Source: Hyphomicrobiales bacterium
Lineage (GTDB): Bacteria > Pseudomonadota > Alphaproteobacteria > Rhizobiales > Devosiaceae
DNA: 53,254 nucleotides
Direction: 5' to 3'
Assembly: GCA_027487555.1 (NCBI GenBank)
Contig: JAIYDI010000044.1
Location: forward strand, 1-53,254
Below the pieces are notes generated by a model. It worked only from the letters and a program-made list of their open reading frames with translations, had not been told where the DNA came from and did not search any database. How positions within the stretch are numbered: position 1 is the stretch's first letter; each line of letters begins with the position of its first letter. Shown here one piece after another: positions 1 to 7,905 of the stretch. A program made the position numbers and the translations under genes.

Positions 1-37
1 AGGACGCATTGGCAGCGGGGCCCTTTTCGGACGCCAT
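1..37 (-). CDS. possible 5' end of an unidentified gene running off the window
   Basis: A minus-strand ATG at 37 opens a frame of 12 codons (MASEKGPAANAS) to the window edge. Upstream of it, bases 38-222 hold no gene on either strand that I can support, so a promoter for this gene could lie there. No clear ribosome binding site is seen and the peptide is too short to recognise. It may equally be a chance frame. Confidence 0.2.
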   Translation of the reverse strand, partial: MASEKGPAANAS

Positions 38-221
38 GCCGTACGCTAGCGGCCCGGACAGGGACGACTCCCCATCCGCCCGATCTCTCCCCGCCGGACC
101 GTTCGTCGCGACCCCGCTTCCCGCACGGTGAGATGGCGGGGAATATAAGCGAGGTTTTGCGTGCGGGGATAAGTTTGGGGGCTCAGTCGTTGTCGCGAAG
201 GGCGCTGATGCCCGCAGTCGA

Positions 222-240
222 GCCCTCTCCCTCGTGAGGG
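222..240. repeat. left half of a palindromic intergenic repeat split by an IS
   Basis: The sequence ccctctccctcgtgaggg here continues, after removal of the ISAs1 element and one copy of its 10-base duplication, into agagggtgcccgaagggcgg at 1402. The rejoined unit is a palindrome (CCCTCTCCCT, cgtg, AGGGAGAGGG) followed by a second small inverted repeat. Palindromic repeats with this composition are common between genes in alphaproteobacteria. Confidence 0.6.
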
Positions 241-1391
241 CAGGGGAATCGCATATGGAATTTTGTTGCGTGGTTTGTTGTGAAGGATTCTTTGGTTTGG
301 CAGTTTTTCCGGTGAGGAACTGCCATGGGCTGTCTGGATGGGTATTTCGGCGCGCTTGAGGATCCGCGGGCCGGCAATGCGAGCTATCGGCTTGTCGATC
401 TGATCGTGATGATGATCGCCGCGAGCCTGTGCGGAGCGAACAACGCGACGGAGTTTGCGCTTTTCGCTCAGGAACGCCGGCAGGCTCTGTCTCGGCTGAT
501 CGACTACGAAATTGCGCCCAGCCATGACACGTTTTCGCGCGTGCTGCGGCTGCTCGATCCGGTTGCGTTTGCCCGGGCCTTTGCGGCGTTTGCTGCGAGT
601 TTTCATCAGGCCAGCCGGGAGGTGGTGGCGGTCGATGGCAAAACCCTCAGGCGGGCCTATCACAAGGGTTTCGCCGCCAGCCCACCGCTGACCGTATCGG
701 CCTTTGCTGCCTCCAGCCGGCTCTGCCTTGCGGCAGCCGCACCCGAGCCGGGCGAGAACGAGATCGAGACGGCCCTCAAGGTCATCGACCTGCTCGATGT
801 TACCGATCGGCTGGTGACCGCCGATGCCTTGCATTGCCACACGCGCATGGCCGATGCCGTCGTTTCGGCAGGCGGCGACTATCTGTTGGCCCTCAAGGGC
901 AATCGTCGCCACTGGTACAATGCCGCCACTGCGGCACTCGCCGCCAAACCCGGTGAAATGCTCGAGTGCAGCAGCACCGCACATGGCCGGCTGGAGCGGC
1001 GCAGGGCCGAAGTGATCCCTGCGCCTCAGGCGCTCATGCCCGGCCACAAGGCCTTCGTTCGCATTACCTCCCAGCGCGATGCCGCACCTGCCAAGGTCCG
1101 CCTCTATATGGCCTCCATGCTGCCGTCCCCACGACAGGCGCTGGAGTGGACCCGCGCGCACTGGCAGGTCGAGAACGGACTGCACTGGATGCTCGACGTG
1201 CACCTGCGCGAGGACCTCAGTCGCGCCAGAACCGACAATGCCCCGGCAAACGTCGCCCTCATCAACCGGATCGCCCGCAACATCCTTCAGGATGCCGACA
1301 CCACCAAGGTCCCGATCAGCCACCGCATCAGAAAATGCGCGTGGAACGAGGACTACCTCATCAACGCAATCGCCCATATGCGATAGCCCTG
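241..1391 (+). mobile_element. intact ISAs1-family insertion sequence
   Basis: The 1151-base element is bounded by 17-base inverted repeats, CAGGGGAATCGCATATG at 241-257 and CAGGGCTATCGCATATG (read on the minus strand) at 1375-1391, with two mismatches. It is flanked by a perfect 10-base direct repeat, ctcgtgaggg, at 231-240 and 1392-1401. ISAs1 elements typically have CAGGG...TCGCATATG-like ends and 8-10 base duplications. One uninterrupted transposase fills it. Intact ends, an intact gene and a perfect duplication indicate a recent and possibly still mobile copy. Confidence 0.92.
325..1386 (+). CDS. ISAs1-family DDE transposase
   Basis: This 353-residue protein is the usual length for ISAs1 (H-repeat-associated) transposases. 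The N-terminal region (about residues 1-95) carries the associated domain ending in DTFSRVLRLLDP. The DDE catalytic domain follows: VVAVDGKTLR (first Asp near 104), VTADALHCH (second Asp near 164), LLALKGNRR, and the C-terminal HWQVENGLHWMLDV segment holding the Glu, then DVHLREDLSRART. The gene has no frameshift or stop. Its last three codons and TAG stop lie inside the right terminal repeat, so repeat and coding end are shared. It catalyses movement of its own element. The ATG at 325 follows gtgaggaactgcc, a reasonable ribosome site. Confidence 0.93.
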   Translation: MGCLDGYFGALEDPRAGNASYRLVDLIVMMIAASLCGANNATEFALFAQERRQALSRLIDYEIAPSHDTFSRVLRLLDPVAFARAFAAFAASFHQASREVVAVDGKTLRRAYHKGFAASPPLTVSAFAASSRLCLAAAAPEPGENEIETALKVIDLLDVTDRLVTADALHCHTRMADAVVSAGGDYLLALKGNRRHWYNAATAALAAKPGEMLECSSTAHGRLERRRAEVIPAPQALMPGHKAFVRITSQRDAAPAKVRLYMASMLPSPRQALEWTRAHWQVENGLHWMLDVHLREDLSRARTDNAPANVALINRIARNILQDADTTKVPISHRIRKCAWNEDYLINAIAHMR

Positions 1392-1430
1392 CTCGTGAGG
1401 GAGAGGGTGCCCGAAGGGCGGGTGAGGGGT
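1392..1430. repeat. target duplication and right half of the split palindromic repeat
   Basis: Bases 1392-1401 repeat ctcgtgaggg from 231-240 exactly, the 10-base duplication made by the ISAs1 insertion. Bases 1402-1430 complete the interrupted palindrome and add tgcccgaagggcgggtgagg, a second small hairpin. Confidence 0.75.
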
Positions 1431-1481
1431 GCAACTTGCGCTGAATTCTCCACGATTTCAGCAACTTAGCGCAAGCGGCTC

Positions 1482-1612
1482 CCCCCACCCGGCGCTCTGC
1501 GCCACCTTCATCGCCTTCGGTCGCTCCACCGGAGCGCCCGATCGCTGCGCGACCGGCTCGAAGTCCCGCAAGCAGGGGAGGGATTCCCGACTGCGGCTTC
1601 GCTGTGGTTTCA
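1482..1612. repeat. GC-rich non-coding intergenic repeat-like segment
   Basis: The segment runs from ccccccacccggcgctctgc to cgctgtggtttcattc and contains gagcgcccgatcgctgcgcg, a mixture of short inverted motifs. No convincing frame crosses it. Such ccc(c)acccgg...ggggagggat segments are dispersed between genes in many Hyphomicrobiales. It begins exactly where the ParE toxin frame loses sense, so its insertion or an associated rearrangement probably removed that gene. Copy number could not be checked here. Confidence 0.4.
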
Positions 1613-1639
1613 TTCCGCCTCTGTGATGAGGACCTTCAT
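1610..1639 (-). pseudogene. ParE-type toxin, truncated to nine codons
   Basis: The ATG at 1639 overlaps the ParD stop codon as ATGA, the usual parDE arrangement. The reading frame gives MKVLITEAE and then a TGA at 1610-1612. This matches how many ParE/RelE-fold toxins begin (a beta strand followed by acidic residues), but the remaining ~85 residues are absent. The sequence beyond is the non-coding repeat at 1482-1612. The toxin is therefore dead and its antitoxin orphaned. Confidence 0.6.
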
Positions 1640-1899
1640 TTTAGGAGTGCGCTTCCGCTTTCTTCGAGTGCGGCGAGCAACCTTGTGCGGGCCTCGTCCG
1701 TCGTCATAACCCGTCCCGCATCGGCGTCGGCGATGCCACGGGCAAGGGCGGCATCGAGGGCCGCGAGGCGCTTCTCGCGTTCCTCGACGAGGCGGATGCC
1801 TTCGCGCAACACTTCGCTGCGCGACTGATAGCGACCGGATTTCACCAGTTCGGTGACATAGCTCTCAAGGCGGGGGCCGAGATTGGCGCTGCTGGGCAT
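1636..1899 (-). CDS. parD: ParD-family antitoxin (orphan)
   Basis: This 87-residue protein has the ribbon-helix-helix N terminus of ParD/CopG antitoxins: a short strand (NLGPRLESYVTELVKSG) then RYQSRSEVLREGIRLVEERE, the conserved S-E-V-(L/I)-R-x-(G/A)-(I/L) signature near residues 27-40. The acidic C-terminal tail would wrap the toxin. ParD proteins bind their own promoter and neutralise ParE, a gyrase poison. Here the coupled toxin downstream is only nine codons long, so ParD can at most act as a repressor or neutralise toxins encoded elsewhere. ATG at 1899 is preceded on its strand by cgaggtgcacc, a plausible ribosome site. Confidence 0.85.
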   Translation of the reverse strand: MPSSANLGPRLESYVTELVKSGRYQSRSEVLREGIRLVEEREKRLAALDAALARGIADADAGRVMTTDEARTRLLAALEESGSALLK

Positions 1900-2032
1900 G
1901 GTGCACCTCGAATATTTGCTGGTGATAATAGTTATGACTCAGCCAGCGGCGCGACAAGCTTCAGGCGAAACCTGCCAGTAACCGAAGTCGGGTGGCGTGC
2001 TGGCCCACCCGACTTCACATGTAGCGTGAAGG

Positions 2033-2290
2033 TTACCGGTTATCCACCTGAGAGCGGACGAGTTCGAGGCCGCGGCGGGTAATGTGATAGGGCCGTCCGC
2101 CGTGGGAGGCGATGGCGTCCTTGCGCTTCAGCTTCCTGAAGAGCGCGAGGGTGACGCCGCTCATCAGCCAGCCGTCGCGGGTGTAGCCCTCGATGCCGGT
2201 GACGTCGCCTGATGCGTTGCGGATGAGGTGAAGGCTGCCGCCCTGTGCAAGGGTGTGCAGAATGCGCTGTTCGACGCGGGATATATCCAT
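2033..2290 (-). CDS. yjhX: YjhX-family (UPF0386) protein
   Basis: The 85-residue protein matches E. coli YjhX along its length: MDISRVEQRILHTLAQGG, then HLIRNASGDVTGIEGYTRDGW, LALFRKLKRKDAI and the C-terminal VRSQVDNR. YjhX is about 85 residues and has been proposed as the toxin of the YjhX-YjhQ pair, where YjhQ is a GNAT acetyltransferase. No acetyltransferase is coupled to it here. The predicted fold is a winged helix. It stands alone on the minus strand with no partner within 100 bases downstream, so its toxin role in this organism is only inferred. Confidence 0.85.
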   Translation of the reverse strand: MDISRVEQRILHTLAQGGSLHLIRNASGDVTGIEGYTRDGWLMSGVTLALFRKLKRKDAIASHGGRPYHITRRGLELVRSQVDNR

Positions 2291-2579
2291 TTGGAAGCTC
2301 TGGGAATGCGTGCGAACGAAAGCACTCCACCCGGCATCACGCGCGGGCAGGGCTCGGGTTCAGCAACCCCGATCCGGCGGAGCAAGACGCTCACCTACCG
2401 GCCGGGGCCTTACGCAGACTCCAGTTTCTTCGTCATGCACGACTCCCCATTGGGCGAGGTGCCCAAGGAATGGCCCGAGAGATAGGATAGCGCAGCGCAT
2501 TCGGCCAGCCCCCGGTTGCAATCGGCGGCCTGTCGGTGCAAACCAGCAACAACCCGAACCAACCGAGCCTTTGCTGCAA
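2291..2579. other. 289-base intergenic stretch, no gene identified
   Basis: Between the divergent yjhX and chorismate mutase genes lies a GC-rich stretch. The open frames through it are Arg/Pro/Ser-rich and look non-coding. It holds a clean hairpin, ttgggc-gaggt-gcccaa (2451-2467), not followed by a T run. The stretch probably carries both promoters. I looked for riboswitch or 6S-like signatures and saw none I could defend. Confidence 0.35.
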
Positions 2580-2900
2580 GTGACCAAGCTGCCCGCCGAC
2601 TGCAACTCCAAGGAAGATGTGCGCGCCGAGATCGACCGGATCGACCAGGCGCTGCTGACGCTGCTGGCCGAGCGGCACCGCTATGTGACGCGCATGGCCG
2701 AGATCAAGACCGACCCGCATGAAGCCCATGACCCGGCGCGGATCGCCACCGTGATCGCCAAGCAGCGGAAGCGGGCCGAGGAACTGGATCTCGACGAGGA
2801 CCAGGCCGAGCTGATCTGGCGGACGCTGATCGACTGGAACGTGAATTACGAGAAGGGCATCATTGCTGCCCGCAAGCGCCAGCGCCCAGGCGGAGCGTGA
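2580..2900 (+). CDS. AroQ-class chorismate mutase
   Basis: The protein (106 residues from this start) is an all-helical AroQ chorismate mutase, converting chorismate to prephenate for Phe/Tyr synthesis. The signature first helix is VRAEIDRIDQALLTLLAERHRYV, with the conserved Arg, Asp and the LLAER-x-R block. Then comes AEIKTDPHEAHDPARIATVI, the second helix with Lys and Arg contacts, and a final helix LDEDQAELIWRTLIDWNVNYEKG. The open frame extends upstream to an ATG at 2253, but those residues are Arg/Pro/Cys-rich and not protein-like. I place the start at GTG 2580 (TTG 2571 is an alternative). The start is uncertain because no strong ribosome site is visible. Nine bases separate it from the next gene, suggesting co-transcription. 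Confidence 0.8.
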   Translation: MTKLPADCNSKEDVRAEIDRIDQALLTLLAERHRYVTRMAEIKTDPHEAHDPARIATVIAKQRKRAEELDLDEDQAELIWRTLIDWNVNYEKGIIAARKRQRPGGA

Positions 2901-2909
2901 GGGGAGACC

Positions 2910-3428
2910 ATGTCGCTGCCCGGTCTCACCATCAGGCGTGCGCAAGCGAGCGAGGCGGCTCGGCTGACCGAACTCGCCTTTGAGGCCTGGGACCGTGACT
3001 TGCGCCCTTACCTCACGGGCGCGGCCGCGAGCCCGGACAATGAGCGGCGGCGGCTTGCGTCGGTTGTGCACGACCTGTTCGACCGGATCATCGTCGCCGA
3101 TATCGGCGGGCTGTCTGTGGGCTGGTGCGCGCGGGCGCGTAGCCGCGCTTATGTGCCATTCCTGTTCGTAGCGCCGGACATGCAGAGCCGCGGCATCGGC
3201 AAGGCGCTGCTGCGGCGCATGGAGACGCTTTTCGAACTTGAAGGCGCCGAGAGCGTGCAGCTCGACACCCTGTCGGACAATGTGCGCGCCGTGCGGTTTT
3301 ATCAGCACCAAGGCTACCAGATCCTGGCGCTACGCGGCCAGGCAAGTGACCATGACCCACATGTGAGCATCAGGCTCGAGAAGCGGCTTTCGCCGTGGCG
3401 TGCGCCGCTCAATGATGACGAAGAATAG
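2910..3428 (+). CDS. GNAT-family N-acetyltransferase
   Basis: This 172-residue protein has the GNAT fold. Beta strands YVPFLFVAPDMQSRGIGKALLRRME (residues ~82-106) contain the acetyl-CoA pyrophosphate-binding loop Q-x-R-G-I-G-K-A. The C-terminal VQLDTLSDNVRAVRFYQHQGYQIL segment has the N-x-x-A-x-x-F-Y-x-x-x-G-(Y/F) motif. The acceptor is unknown. ATG follows gaggggagacc, a good ribosome site. It lies between chorismate mutase and gatB with gaps of 9 bases each, so the three are probably one transcript. Confidence 0.85.
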   Translation: MSLPGLTIRRAQASEAARLTELAFEAWDRDLRPYLTGAAASPDNERRRLASVVHDLFDRIIVADIGGLSVGWCARARSRAYVPFLFVAPDMQSRGIGKALLRRMETLFELEGAESVQLDTLSDNVRAVRFYQHQGYQILALRGQASDHDPHVSIRLEKRLSPWRAPLNDDEE

Positions 3429-3437
3429 GACGATCAC

Positions 3438-4937
3438 GTGACCCTCATTGATACCCGCACACCAAACCCCAAGAATTTCATCTCGGGCCAGACCGGGGAT
3501 TGGGAAATCGTCATCGGCATGGAAGTGCATGCGCAGGTGACGAGCCAGAGCAAGCTGTTCTCGGGCGCATCGACCGAGTTCGGCTCGCCGCCCAATGCCA
3601 ATGTCAGCTTCGTTGATGCGGGCATGCCCGGCATGCTGCCGGTGATCAACGAGGAATGCGTGCGGCAGGCCGTGCGCACCGGGCTGGGGCTCAAGGCGCA
3701 GATCAACAAGCGCTCGATCTTCGACCGGAAGAACTATTTCTATCCCGACCAGCCGCCGGGCTACCAGATCAGCCAGTTCAAGGACCCGATCGTTGGCGAG
3801 GGCTCGGTGTTCCTCGATATCGACGGTGAGCGCGTCGAGATCGGCATCGAGCGGCTGCATCTCGAAACGGATGCCGGCAAGCTGATCCACGACCAGCACC
3901 CCTCGATGAGCTTTGTCGATTTGAACCGCGCCGGCGTGGCGCTGATGGAGATCGTGTCGAAGCCGGACATGCGCTCGTCTGAAGAGGCAAAGGGGTATCT
4001 CAGCAAGCTGCGCACCATTTTGCGCTATCTCGGCACCTGCGACGGCAACATGGAGCAGGGCTCGATGCGTGCCGATATCAACGTGTCGGTGCGCAAGCCC
4101 GGTGGCGCGTTCGGCACGCGCTGCGAGATCAAGAACGTCAATTCCATCCGCTTTGCCGGACAGGCGATCGAGTTCGAGGCGCGGCGGCAGATCGATATTC
4201 TGGAGGATGGCGGCGCCATCGACCAGGAAACGCGGCTTTATGACCCGAAGACCGGCGAGACGCGCTCGATGCGCTCGAAGGAAGACGCGCAGGACTATCG
4301 CTACTTCCCCGAGCCGGACCTGTTGCCGCTGGAATTCGACCAGGCCTTCATCGATGAGCTGGCGCAGCACCTGCCGGAACTGCCGGACGAGAAGCAGGCG
4401 CGGTTCATTTCGGAATATGGCGTGACGCCCTATGACGCGATGGTGCTGACGCTCGACCGCGAGACGGCGGATTATTACGAAGCCGCGGTGAAGTTCGGAG
4501 ATACAAAGCGCGACGGCAAGGCAGTCGCCAATCTCGTGAACGGCGATATCGCGGCCTTTGCCAACTCGCAGGGGCTGAGCGCTTTCGAGACGCATATCAA
4601 GCCCGGCCAGATCGCCGGGATCGTCGACCTTGTCGCAGCCGGGACGATTTCGTCGAAGGGCGCCAAGGACCTGCTGCAGGTCATCATTGCCGAGGAGCCG
4701 GAAGGCGAGCCGGCCGAGATCGTCGAGCGGCGTGGCATGAAGCAGGTGACCGACCTCGGCGCCATCGAGAAGGTGGTGGACGAGATTATCGCCGCGAACC
4801 CCGACCAGGTGGCGAAGGTGCTGGCGAAGCCGACGCTGATCGGCTGGTTTGTCGGGCAGGCGATGAAGGCTTCGGGCGGCAAGGCCAACCCGCAGGCGCT
4901 GAACGAAATATTGAAGAAGAAGCTCGGGCTCGAATAA
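3438..4937 (+). CDS. gatB: Asp/Glu-tRNA(Asn/Gln) amidotransferase subunit B
   Basis: The 499-residue protein is GatB, the subunit of GatCAB that recognises mischarged Glu-tRNA(Gln) and Asp-tRNA(Asn) and activates the carboxylate with ATP for amidation. The N-terminal domain shows [12 protein letters not shown], the [12 protein letters not shown] block, [30 protein letters not shown] and [11 protein letters not shown], all hallmark GatB motifs. [11 protein letters not shown] closes the catalytic cradle and the helical YqeY-like tail covers about residues 300-499. Start is GTG at 3438. gatA and gatC are not in the window, as often in alphaproteobacteria where gatB lies apart. A very long antisense frame is only a codon-bias shadow. 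Confidence 0.98.
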   Translation: MTLIDTRTPNPKNFISGQTGDWEIVIGMEVHAQVTSQSKLFSGASTEFGSPPNANVSFVDAGMPGMLPVINEECVRQAVRTGLGLKAQINKRSIFDRKNYFYPDQPPGYQISQFKDPIVGEGSVFLDIDGERVEIGIERLHLETDAGKLIHDQHPSMSFVDLNRAGVALMEIVSKPDMRSSEEAKGYLSKLRTILRYLGTCDGNMEQGSMRADINVSVRKPGGAFGTRCEIKNVNSIRFAGQAIEFEARRQIDILEDGGAIDQETRLYDPKTGETRSMRSKEDAQDYRYFPEPDLLPLEFDQAFIDELAQHLPELPDEKQARFISEYGVTPYDAMVLTLDRETADYYEAAVKFGDTKRDGKAVANLVNGDIAAFANSQGLSAFETHIKPGQIAGIVDLVAAGTISSKGAKDLLQVIIAEEPEGEPAEIVERRGMKQVTDLGAIEKVVDEIIAANPDQVAKVLAKPTLIGWFVGQAMKASGGKANPQALNEILKKKLGLE

Positions 4938-4991
4938 GGGCCGAGGGCCGGAAAACCCGGCCTCCACACGGAAACGGTGACAGGACGGGCG

Positions 4992-5007
4992 GCGTCATTT
5001 ATGACGC
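4992..5007 (+). promoter_or_regulatory. hairpin between ribosome site and tgt start
   Basis: A 6-bp stem with a 4-base loop, GCGTCA-ttta-TGACGC, ends four bases before the tgt ATG. The only Shine-Dalgarno-like word (agga, 4982-4985) lies 26 bases upstream of the ATG. Folding the hairpin would bring it to about 10 bases, so the structure may decide translation efficiency. This is inference from sequence alone. Confidence 0.35.
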
Positions 5008-5011
5008 GGCC

Positions 5012-6154
5012 ATGAGCGACACGCCCCTGACACCGTTTTCCTTCTCACTGATTGCCAGCGACGGCCTTGGCCGCCGCGGCCGCATCACCACCTCGCGCGG
5101 CGAAATCAACACGCCCGCCTTCATGCCGGTGGGAACCGTCGGCACGGTGAAGGCGATGTATCCCGAGCAGGTGCGCGAGACGGGCGCGGATATTCTGCTG
5201 GGCAACACCTATCACCTGATGCTGCGGCCGGGTGCCGAGCGTGTCGCGGCGCTGGGCGGGCTGCACGTGTTCATGGACTGGGCGCGGCCGATCCTCACCG
5301 ATAGCGGTGGGTTCCAGGTGATGTCGCTCGCCAAACTCAGGAAGCTGACCGAGAAGGGCGTGACCTTCCGCTCGCATATCGACGGCTCGGCGCATGAACT
5401 GACGCCAGAGCGCTCGATCGAGATCCAGACGCTGCTCGACAGCGACATCATCATGCAGCTCGACGAGTGCATCGCGCTGCCGGCGCCGCACAAGGAAATG
5501 CAGCGCGCGATGGAATTGTCGCTGCGCTGGGCGCAGCGCTCGAAGGATGCGTTCGGCAACCAGCCGCACCGCGCGCTGTTCGGCATCGTGCAGGGCGGTG
5601 ATGATCCGATGCTGCGCGCGAAATCAGCCGAGGGGCTGAAATCGATCGGCTTCAACGGCTACTCGATCGGTGGGCTGGCCGTGGGCGAGCCGCAGGAAAC
5701 GATGTTCCAGGTGCTGTCGGAGATTACGCCGGAATTGCCGACCGACAAGCCGCGCTATCTGATGGGCGTCGGCAAGCCCGATGATATTTTGGGCGGCATA
5801 GAGCGCGGCGTCGACATGTTCGATTGCGTGCATCCGACACGCGCCGGCCGGCATGGGCATGCCTATACCAGGTTCGGCGTGATCAACCTGAAAAACGCCC
5901 GGCACAAGGACGACCCGCGGCCGCTCGACGAGACCTCGCCCAACCCGAATTGCCGGCGGTTCAGCCGCGCCTATCTGCACCATCTGGTCAGGACCGAGGA
6001 AATCCTCGGCGCCATGGTGCTGAGCCAGGTGAACCTCGCCTATTATCAGGAGCTCTGCATCGGGGCGCGGGTGGCAATTGAGGCTGGCAGGCTTGCCGAT
6101 TATGCGGCACAAACACGCGCAGCATGGGCTGCCGGTGACATGCCGGCGCTGTAG
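5012..6154 (+). CDS. tgt: queuine (preQ1) tRNA-ribosyltransferase
   Basis: This 380-residue TIM-barrel enzyme exchanges guanine 34 of GUN-anticodon tRNAs for preQ1. The general-base aspartate sits in [12 protein letters not shown] (near residue 94), the nucleophilic aspartate in [16 protein letters not shown] (near 270), and the active-site loop in GGLAVGEP. The length matches bacterial Tgt. The usual CxCxxC-x-H zinc site is altered: the region reads [20 protein letters not shown], with only one Cys visible, so zinc binding may be changed. The pathway partner queA is encoded 14 kb downstream. A 74-base gap with hairpins separates it from gatB. Confidence 0.97.
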   Translation: MSDTPLTPFSFSLIASDGLGRRGRITTSRGEINTPAFMPVGTVGTVKAMYPEQVRETGADILLGNTYHLMLRPGAERVAALGGLHVFMDWARPILTDSGGFQVMSLAKLRKLTEKGVTFRSHIDGSAHELTPERSIEIQTLLDSDIIMQLDECIALPAPHKEMQRAMELSLRWAQRSKDAFGNQPHRALFGIVQGGDDPMLRAKSAEGLKSIGFNGYSIGGLAVGEPQETMFQVLSEITPELPTDKPRYLMGVGKPDDILGGIERGVDMFDCVHPTRAGRHGHAYTRFGVINLKNARHKDDPRPLDETSPNPNCRRFSRAYLHHLVRTEEILGAMVLSQVNLAYYQELCIGARVAIEAGRLADYAAQTRAAWAAGDMPAL

Positions 6155-6182
6155 AATCGCGCGTTGCTGCTGGGTTTGGCGG

Positions 6183-6211
6183 CCTCGTGGTTCGACAGGC
6201 TCACCATGAGG
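6183..6211. repeat. short palindromic intergenic repeat
   Basis: cctcgtggttcgacaggctc and the following accatgagg form an imperfect inverted repeat with arms CCTCGTGG and CCATGAGG. Near-identical ttcgacaggctcaccatgag strings are dispersed between genes in many alphaproteobacteria. It lies in the 115-base gap between tgt and pgi. Confidence 0.45.
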
Positions 6212-6269
6212 ACCGCCGGACGCCCCTGACGAGGTCCGCCGGGACCTAGAGATTTTTGGAGACAGGACC

Positions 6270-7904
6270 ATGGCCGACACCAATTCGCTTCTCGCGCCGC
6301 TCGCCGCCGAGAAGGCCCGCATCGCAAAGACCTCGATGCGTGAGATGTTCGCGGGTGATGGCCAGCGCTTCGAGAAATTTTCGGCCAAGGCCGGCGACCT
6401 GCTGCTCGACTATTCGAAGAACCGCATCGACGAGGGCGCAATGACGGCGCTGTTTGCGCTGGCGCGGGCCGCGGGCGTCGAAGCGCGGCGCGACAGGATG
6501 TGGGCCGGCGAGCACATCAACATCACCGAAGACCGGGCCGTGCAGCACATGGCGCTGCGCTACCAGGGCAGCGACAGGGTGTTGATCGACGGGCAGGATG
6601 TGATGCCGCAGGTGCGCGGCGTGCTCGACGCGATGAAGGGGTTTTCGGACGCGGTGCGTTCGGGCGCGATCCGGGGCGCGACCGGTGAAGCTTTCACCGA
6701 TATCGTCAATATCGGCATTGGCGGCTCGGATCTCGGGCCGGTGATGGTGACGCTGGCGCTCGAGCCCTATACGCGGGCAGACCTGCGCGCCCACTACGTC
6801 TCCAATGTCGATGGCGCGCATATCCACGACACGCTGAAAGGGCTCGATCCGAAGCGCACGCTGTTCATCGTGGCGTCGAAGACCTTCACCACCGACGAGA
6901 CGATGACCAATGCGGCGACGGCGCGCGCATGGATTGCCAAGGCGCTGGGTGACGCGGCCGTGACCGACCATTTCGCGGCGCTTTCGACCAACCTGCCGGC
7001 CTGCGCCGCCTTCGGCATCAAGGCCGACCGGATCTTCGGGTTCTGGGACTGGGTGGGCGGCCGGTATTCCGTTTGGAGTGCGATTGGCTTGCCGGTGGCG
7101 ATCGTGGTCGGGTTCGACAATTTCCTGGGCTTCCTCAAGGGCGCCTACGAGATGGATCAGCATTTCCTCACCGCGCCGCTGGAACAGAACCTGCCGGTGA
7201 TCATGGGCGTGCTCGGGGTGTGGTACCGCAACATCTGGGAGTTCTCGACCCATGCGGTGTTGCCCTATGACCAGCGGCTCAGCCGGTTTGCGGCGTACCT
7301 GCAGCAGCAGGACATGGAATCGAACGGCAAGAGCGTGACGCTCGACGGCAAGCCGGTCGACTATTGCACCGGGCCGATCATCTGGGGCGAGCCGGGCACC
7401 AATGGCCAGCACGCGTTTTACCAGCTGATCCACCAGGGCACGGACGTGATTCCGGCGGATTTCCTCATCGCCGCGCAGCCGCAGGAAGACCTGCCGCCGC
7501 ATCACGACAAGCTCGTCGCCAATGTGTTCGCGCAATCCGAAGCGCTGATGCTCGGCAAGACCGAAGCCGAGGTGGTGGCGGAACTGAAAGCGCAGGGCCT
7601 CTCGGACGACAAGATCAAGGCGCTTACGCCGCACAAGCTGTTCCCCGGCAACCGGCCATCGAACACGCTGCTCTACCCCAAGTTGACGCCCGAGCGGCTC
7701 GGCAGCCTTGTCGCGCTCTATGAGCACAAGGTGTTCGTGCAGGGGACAATCTGGAACGTCAATTCCTACGACCAGTGGGGCGTGGAGCTGGGCAAGCAGC
7801 TCGCCAAGGCGCTGCTGCCGAAGGTGGAAGGCAAGGTTTCGGCCGACGCCCATGACAGCTCGACCAAGGGGCTGGTCGCGGCGTATCTCAGCCTCAGGGC
7901 CTGA
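6270..7904 (+). CDS. pgi: glucose-6-phosphate isomerase
   Basis: This 544-residue cytosolic enzyme interconverts glucose-6-P and fructose-6-P, the latter being the substrate of GlmS further along the window. Two SIS-type domains are visible: NIGIGGSDLGPVM (phosphate loop, near 150), VASKTFTTDETMTNA, then FGFWDWVGGRYSVWSAIGL with the catalytic Glu/Arg region, and GEPGTNGQHAFYQLIHQGT (PGI signature 2 region, His near 386). The C terminus carries VNSYDQWGVELGKQLAKAL with the catalytic Lys. ATG at 6270 is preceded by ggagacaggacc. Map starts one base after the stop, indicating tight coupling. Confidence 0.98.
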   Translation: MADTNSLLAPLAAEKARIAKTSMREMFAGDGQRFEKFSAKAGDLLLDYSKNRIDEGAMTALFALARAAGVEARRDRMWAGEHINITEDRAVQHMALRYQGSDRVLIDGQDVMPQVRGVLDAMKGFSDAVRSGAIRGATGEAFTDIVNIGIGGSDLGPVMVTLALEPYTRADLRAHYVSNVDGAHIHDTLKGLDPKRTLFIVASKTFTTDETMTNAATARAWIAKALGDAAVTDHFAALSTNLPACAAFGIKADRIFGFWDWVGGRYSVWSAIGLPVAIVVGFDNFLGFLKGAYEMDQHFLTAPLEQNLPVIMGVLGVWYRNIWEFSTHAVLPYDQRLSRFAAYLQQQDMESNGKSVTLDGKPVDYCTGPIIWGEPGTNGQHAFYQLIHQGTDVIPADFLIAAQPQEDLPPHHDKLVANVFAQSEALMLGKTEAEVVAELKAQGLSDDKIKALTPHKLFPGNRPSNTLLYPKLTPERLGSLVALYEHKVFVQGTIWNVNSYDQWGVELGKQLAKALLPKVEGKVSADAHDSSTKGLVAAYLSLRA

Positions 7905-7905
7905 C

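Noticed and set aside
46..1488. 480-codon frame antisense to the ISAs1 transposase
   Set aside because: It exists only because GC-rich third positions keep the opposite frame open; the plus-strand transposase has all family motifs.
2300..2570. 6S RNA or a riboswitch in the yjhX-chorismate mutase gap
   Set aside because: Only isolated short hairpins could be drawn; no closing stem with central bubble and no known riboswitch core.
2253..2579. N-terminal extension of chorismate mutase from ATG 2253
   Set aside because: The extra 109 residues are Cys/Arg/Pro-rich and unlike protein; family similarity begins near 2580.
2910..3428. GNAT gene as the YjhQ antitoxin of YjhX
   Set aside because: It is on the other strand, separated by the chorismate mutase gene and coupled to gatB instead.
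3330..4967. 545-codon minus frame over gatB, and similar long antisense frames over pgi, glmS, dnaE and mfd
   Set aside because: Each lies entirely on a certain gene and has an Arg/His/Leu-rich composition typical of mirror frames.
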